A stretch of 64,000 nt of DNA from Struthidea cinerea (Eukaryota; Chordata; Aves; Passeriformes; Corcoracidae): the NCBI GenBank assembly GCA_013397865.1, contig VZTI01004088.1, positions 3,486,322-3,550,321 on the forward strand, given 5' to 3'. Under the pieces are notes generated by a model. That model did not search any database, had not been told where the DNA came from, and saw only the letters and a list, made by a program, of their open reading frames with translations. The first letter of the stretch is position 1. Every line of letters starts with the position of its first letter. The translations under genes and the position numbers were made by a program. Below are positions 60,986 through 64,000 of this stretch, piece by piece.

Positions 60986-62894
60986 ATTTGCATTCCCTTT
61001 GCACTGATCAAATCAAGACCTATCTGATAGCCAAAATCTTCTGCCCCTAATGGATTCTGGGTGTGCAGCTGGCCCCCAGAGGAGAGGGCGGGCACCCAGG
61101 CTATCCTTCTCAGCAGCAGTGAGCTGTTGTTCCTCTTTCATCTGCAACCTTGCCCGGTTTCTGTCTGACAAAATAAATAGGTTGCACTGCTTTCCATTTT
61201 TGCTATAAAGCAGGTTTTGAAGACCTTATCAGCTCATACAATTCTGAACATTTCTCAGTCATAGTCCTGCAACAGATCTGCAAGAAATGGTGTTGCAAAG
61301 TACTCTCAGTGCTGGGCTGAGGAAGCTTTTTCAGCATCAAGGTGAATCACTTGATTCCTGCCTGTACCACAGCAAAGCGTGAGCTCTGCTGTCTGAAAGC
61401 AAGGACAGATGACCATGTGCATAGGTCACACACTTCAGATCACTTCAAACCCTTCACCTAGATAGGAAGATGCAGATTAGACTCCGCACAACACATGAAG
61501 TTGTTCCCACCTCAGCAGAGAAAGTTGTAATAACTAACTTCTTGAATTTGTTCCCAGCCCTGTTTCCCATGAGTCTAAAATACATTTAATTCACAAGGCT
61601 GTGTAATTAATGTTTATTTTCCTACCATCACCTGCATTCAGTGAGTTAAATATCTCCCTATGGCTTCCCCAGGCAATTTCAAATGGCCATTTAAATTACC
61701 TACATAAATATACTAGAAAAATCTTTTCTTTCCTCCAAAACCTAGGATTCTATACCAATATGATGATTTCTTGACATCTTCTCCTTTCAACATTTAATGT
61801 GATATAGTGACACCATTTCCCTAAGTAAAACTACCATAAGCTGAGGGGCTGACAACTCACAGCCTGAAAAGTGAGATATTGGAACCTTGCACTGCTGGGA
61901 GGGTGAATGGAGCCGGAGCATGGCAGGGTCAGCCAATTCTTGTCCCAGCCCTGGACTAACCAAGAGATTAGACATAGAAATCTGAATGGTTTTAGCTTTA
62001 GAACAACTATTTTTTATACAACCGTTTATTTATTACTTAGTAAAATTTTCCACCCAAAAAGTGGTATTTATCAGTGAGCTTTTTTCAGAACATCTAGTCT
62101 TTAGCTGCTCAAGAAGGTCTTTGTAAGGGGAAGATTTGTGCTGTTCACTAAGGAAAGAGAGAAAAATAAGGAAACTTTATCATTTCTTTTCCTTGATAAT
62201 CCCTTTACATTCCTGGTTTATTTAATCTTATGAACTATTCTTGAAGTTACCAAGAACAGCACCTGGACTATGATTTCCTCTCCTGTGAAGGTGAAAGGAT
62301 GTGTGTCACCTTTCTTGTCAGTCTTGGTGGCTGATGGAATTTTTCAGGGTTTTATCTGATGTACAGTTAATATCAGAAATTCATTTTTTCATTTATAGGC
62401 ATTTATTTTGCAATGGGGGCCTGAAAGAGACAGAATTCAACTGTATCACAAATTCTGAAGCATCCTTTAATGGCCAAAAAGCTGACATTTGATTATTGGG
62501 AAGGAACCCTGGATAATTCAGCCTGTTCTGTGGGGTGACTGCCATTTTAAGTTACACCATGCCTGTTTGCTATTGCAAATTGCTTAACACTCCAACTCTT
62601 TTAAGACAGCAAGAAATCAGTTTGGCAAGCACTCATTATTCTGAAATCACATATTAAAGAGAGTAACATTTTCAAAAGTACCACAACTATTCAGGGAGAA
62701 GAATTTAAGTGAGGTATAACCTTACTGTGCAGCGGGTAACAGAAGCATTAATAGGAAAAACCTAAGTGGAAACACTTGACAAAATAAATTAAAGCACAGC
62801 TCTCCCCTGAAAAGTGACTAGAAATGGCATCCTAGGGTCCCATGTTTATTATGTGTTACCAAGTCCAGATCAGATTTGCTCAGTGTACAAATAA
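60986..62894. other. Unique noncoding stretch, no gene seen
   Basis: No exon or repeat was recognised. Short frames at 61787-61975 and 62301-62492 show no domain. Confidence 0.5.
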
Positions 62895-62964
62895 GGGGTG
62901 AAATTCTAGCTGGGTTGAATTCAACTAGAGCTTTGCAGATTACTTCAGTGGGGCCAGGATTTCA
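62895..62964. repeat. Ancient palindromic repeat remnant
   Basis: The left arm begins GGGGTGAAATTCTAGC (62895-62910) and the right arm ends GGGGCCAGGATTTCA (62950-62964). The right arm reversed reads TGAAATCCTGGCCCC, matching the left arm with a few substitutions, so the unit is a ~70-base imperfect palindrome. The wording is that of a widespread turtle/archosaur repeat in which TGAAATCCTGGCCCCATTGA pairs with its reverse complement, compatible with a small nonautonomous DNA transposon. Family name not assigned. Confidence 0.55.
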
Positions 62965-64000
62965 TTTTAGGAAACATTTTTTTTCCTTTTTGAGCAGTCT
63001 GTGGAGTGGAAGATCACAAGACTGGTTGAAAAGTGAAACAGAAAAATCCTAAAAAATTTCAAAATTTTTTCCATTTAGTAGGGCTGGAAACAGGCCAGTG
63101 TTTTGCTTCTGTGTTTCATAGCTGAAGATTTTACTTATGGTGTTTTTAATCAATCTTCTTATCAAGAATATCACTGACATGTTTATTAGCATTCTTTTCT
63201 TCCAGAAACACATGATTTGGAAAAATGAAAAATCTAAATGATCATGCTGGCATTGATCTTAATATGCTTGTCAGCAAAAATGTCAACAAAAAAAAGAAGC
63301 CAAATCATGATGTGAAAAAGTTCACTTTTCTCTAATGATCTTTGTCTTGAGAAAAGTCAGCTTCTGAAAGAGAGGAGGAGAGAATTACTTTCCCAAAACG
63401 CAGACTCGCTGTCCCCAGTGGTCTGTGTATGTGGATTTATGGGTGCCTTGGGTGATTTCTCAACCTGCAGCCCATGAAGGCAGATGGCTGCTTGCCCTGA
63501 GTGCTTTAAGACATTGGAGAAGCCTATGGAGAAGGCTAGCCCACTGTGCTTCCCTCCTCTTTGGCACTGATGGGGTGTGGATCGGGCTGGGGAAGGAAGT
63601 TTGTTTTGCCATTTCCCATGCTGTACTCCTTCTGTGGTTAAAAAGAGGCTCCGGACTCCAGAGCTGTCAATCTGGCACTTTTCACTAGCACTTAAGAACA
63701 ATTTCAAAATCTATTAGAAAAATGAGATCCCAAACCTGCTGTATGTGAACAGACAACAGCAACAGCCATATCAAGGGCTTTGATTGCAGGCAAGGCTGGC
63801 TGGAAAGAGTCAGTGCTGTGCGGATATTGCATTTTATTCTTGATAGCACAGGACCTCGCTGTGCTTCTGTCATGTTTAAGCTGTCTGTTTCCATCAGGGA
63901 AAGGTCTTACAAGTACAAAACACATGGGCAGCCTTTCAGCCCTGTTTCAAATTTCTGCAACACAATAAATCCGTTTGTTTTTATTTCTTCTTTCTGTAAA
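62965..64000. other. Unique noncoding stretch to window end
   Basis: Opposite open frames at 63357-63707 (minus, 116 codons) and 63425-63688 (plus, 87 codons) overlap and have no domains. No exon or repeat was recognised. Confidence 0.5.

Overview
This window reads as a stretch of a bird nuclear genome, most likely from a songbird, with no gene I can name in it. The avian call rests on several copies of the 3' end of CR1 LINEs. These carry the typical wording (hairpin and GGACTYGATGATC on one strand, CATCCAGCCTGRCCTTGA on the other) and the ATTCTATGATTCTRTGAT-type octamer tail. A CpG-rich retroviral LTR with AATAAACATCTCCAGCTCC on the minus strand resembles LTRs I know from passerines, but I could not compare it with a library. 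There are no operons, tRNAs, rRNAs or CRISPR arrays. Almost all open frames are short and look like chance.

Layout. Positions 1-5.4 kb are unique AT-rich sequence. A plus-strand CR1 tail (5405-5547) and a longer minus-strand CR1 (5881-6215) follow. From 6.2 to 20 kb the sequence is mostly unique, with two stretches of conserved-element appearance (around 12.0 kb and 19.4-19.9 kb), a third around 15.8-16.1 kb, and a short old CR1 at 17.8 kb. A 550-base minus-strand CR1 lies at 20.07-20.62 kb and an 83-base assembly gap at 22252-22334. From 22.3 to 34.5 kb there is unique sequence with small tandem duplications and a compact regulatory-looking block at 32.83-32.99 kb. At 34.5 kb there is another minus-strand CR1, then a 3' LTR plus part of the interior of a minus-strand endogenous retrovirus (35.42 to about 36.3 kb). 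A long poly-T/(TTTTG)n tract broken by a 6-base gap lies at 40.86-40.96 kb. Beside it is a 203-codon minus-strand open frame. The 49-53 kb part holds the densest regulatory-looking sequence, interrupted by a second plus-strand CR1 tail at 51.47 kb. A possible broken coding segment lies on the minus strand at 54.2-54.8 kb. An ancient CR1 (60.7-61.0 kb) and a palindromic ancient repeat (62.9 kb) are near the right end.

Interpretation. The best single description is an intergenic or intronic gene-desert segment with scattered candidate noncoding regulatory elements. I found no convincing new gene system. The candidates most worth a second look are the broken minus-strand reading frame at 54.2-54.8 kb, the 41 kb open frame next to poly-A, the plus-strand frame behind a good splice acceptor at 36.06 kb, and the candidate enhancer blocks. 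All conservation statements are inferred from how the sequence looks; no alignment was possible.
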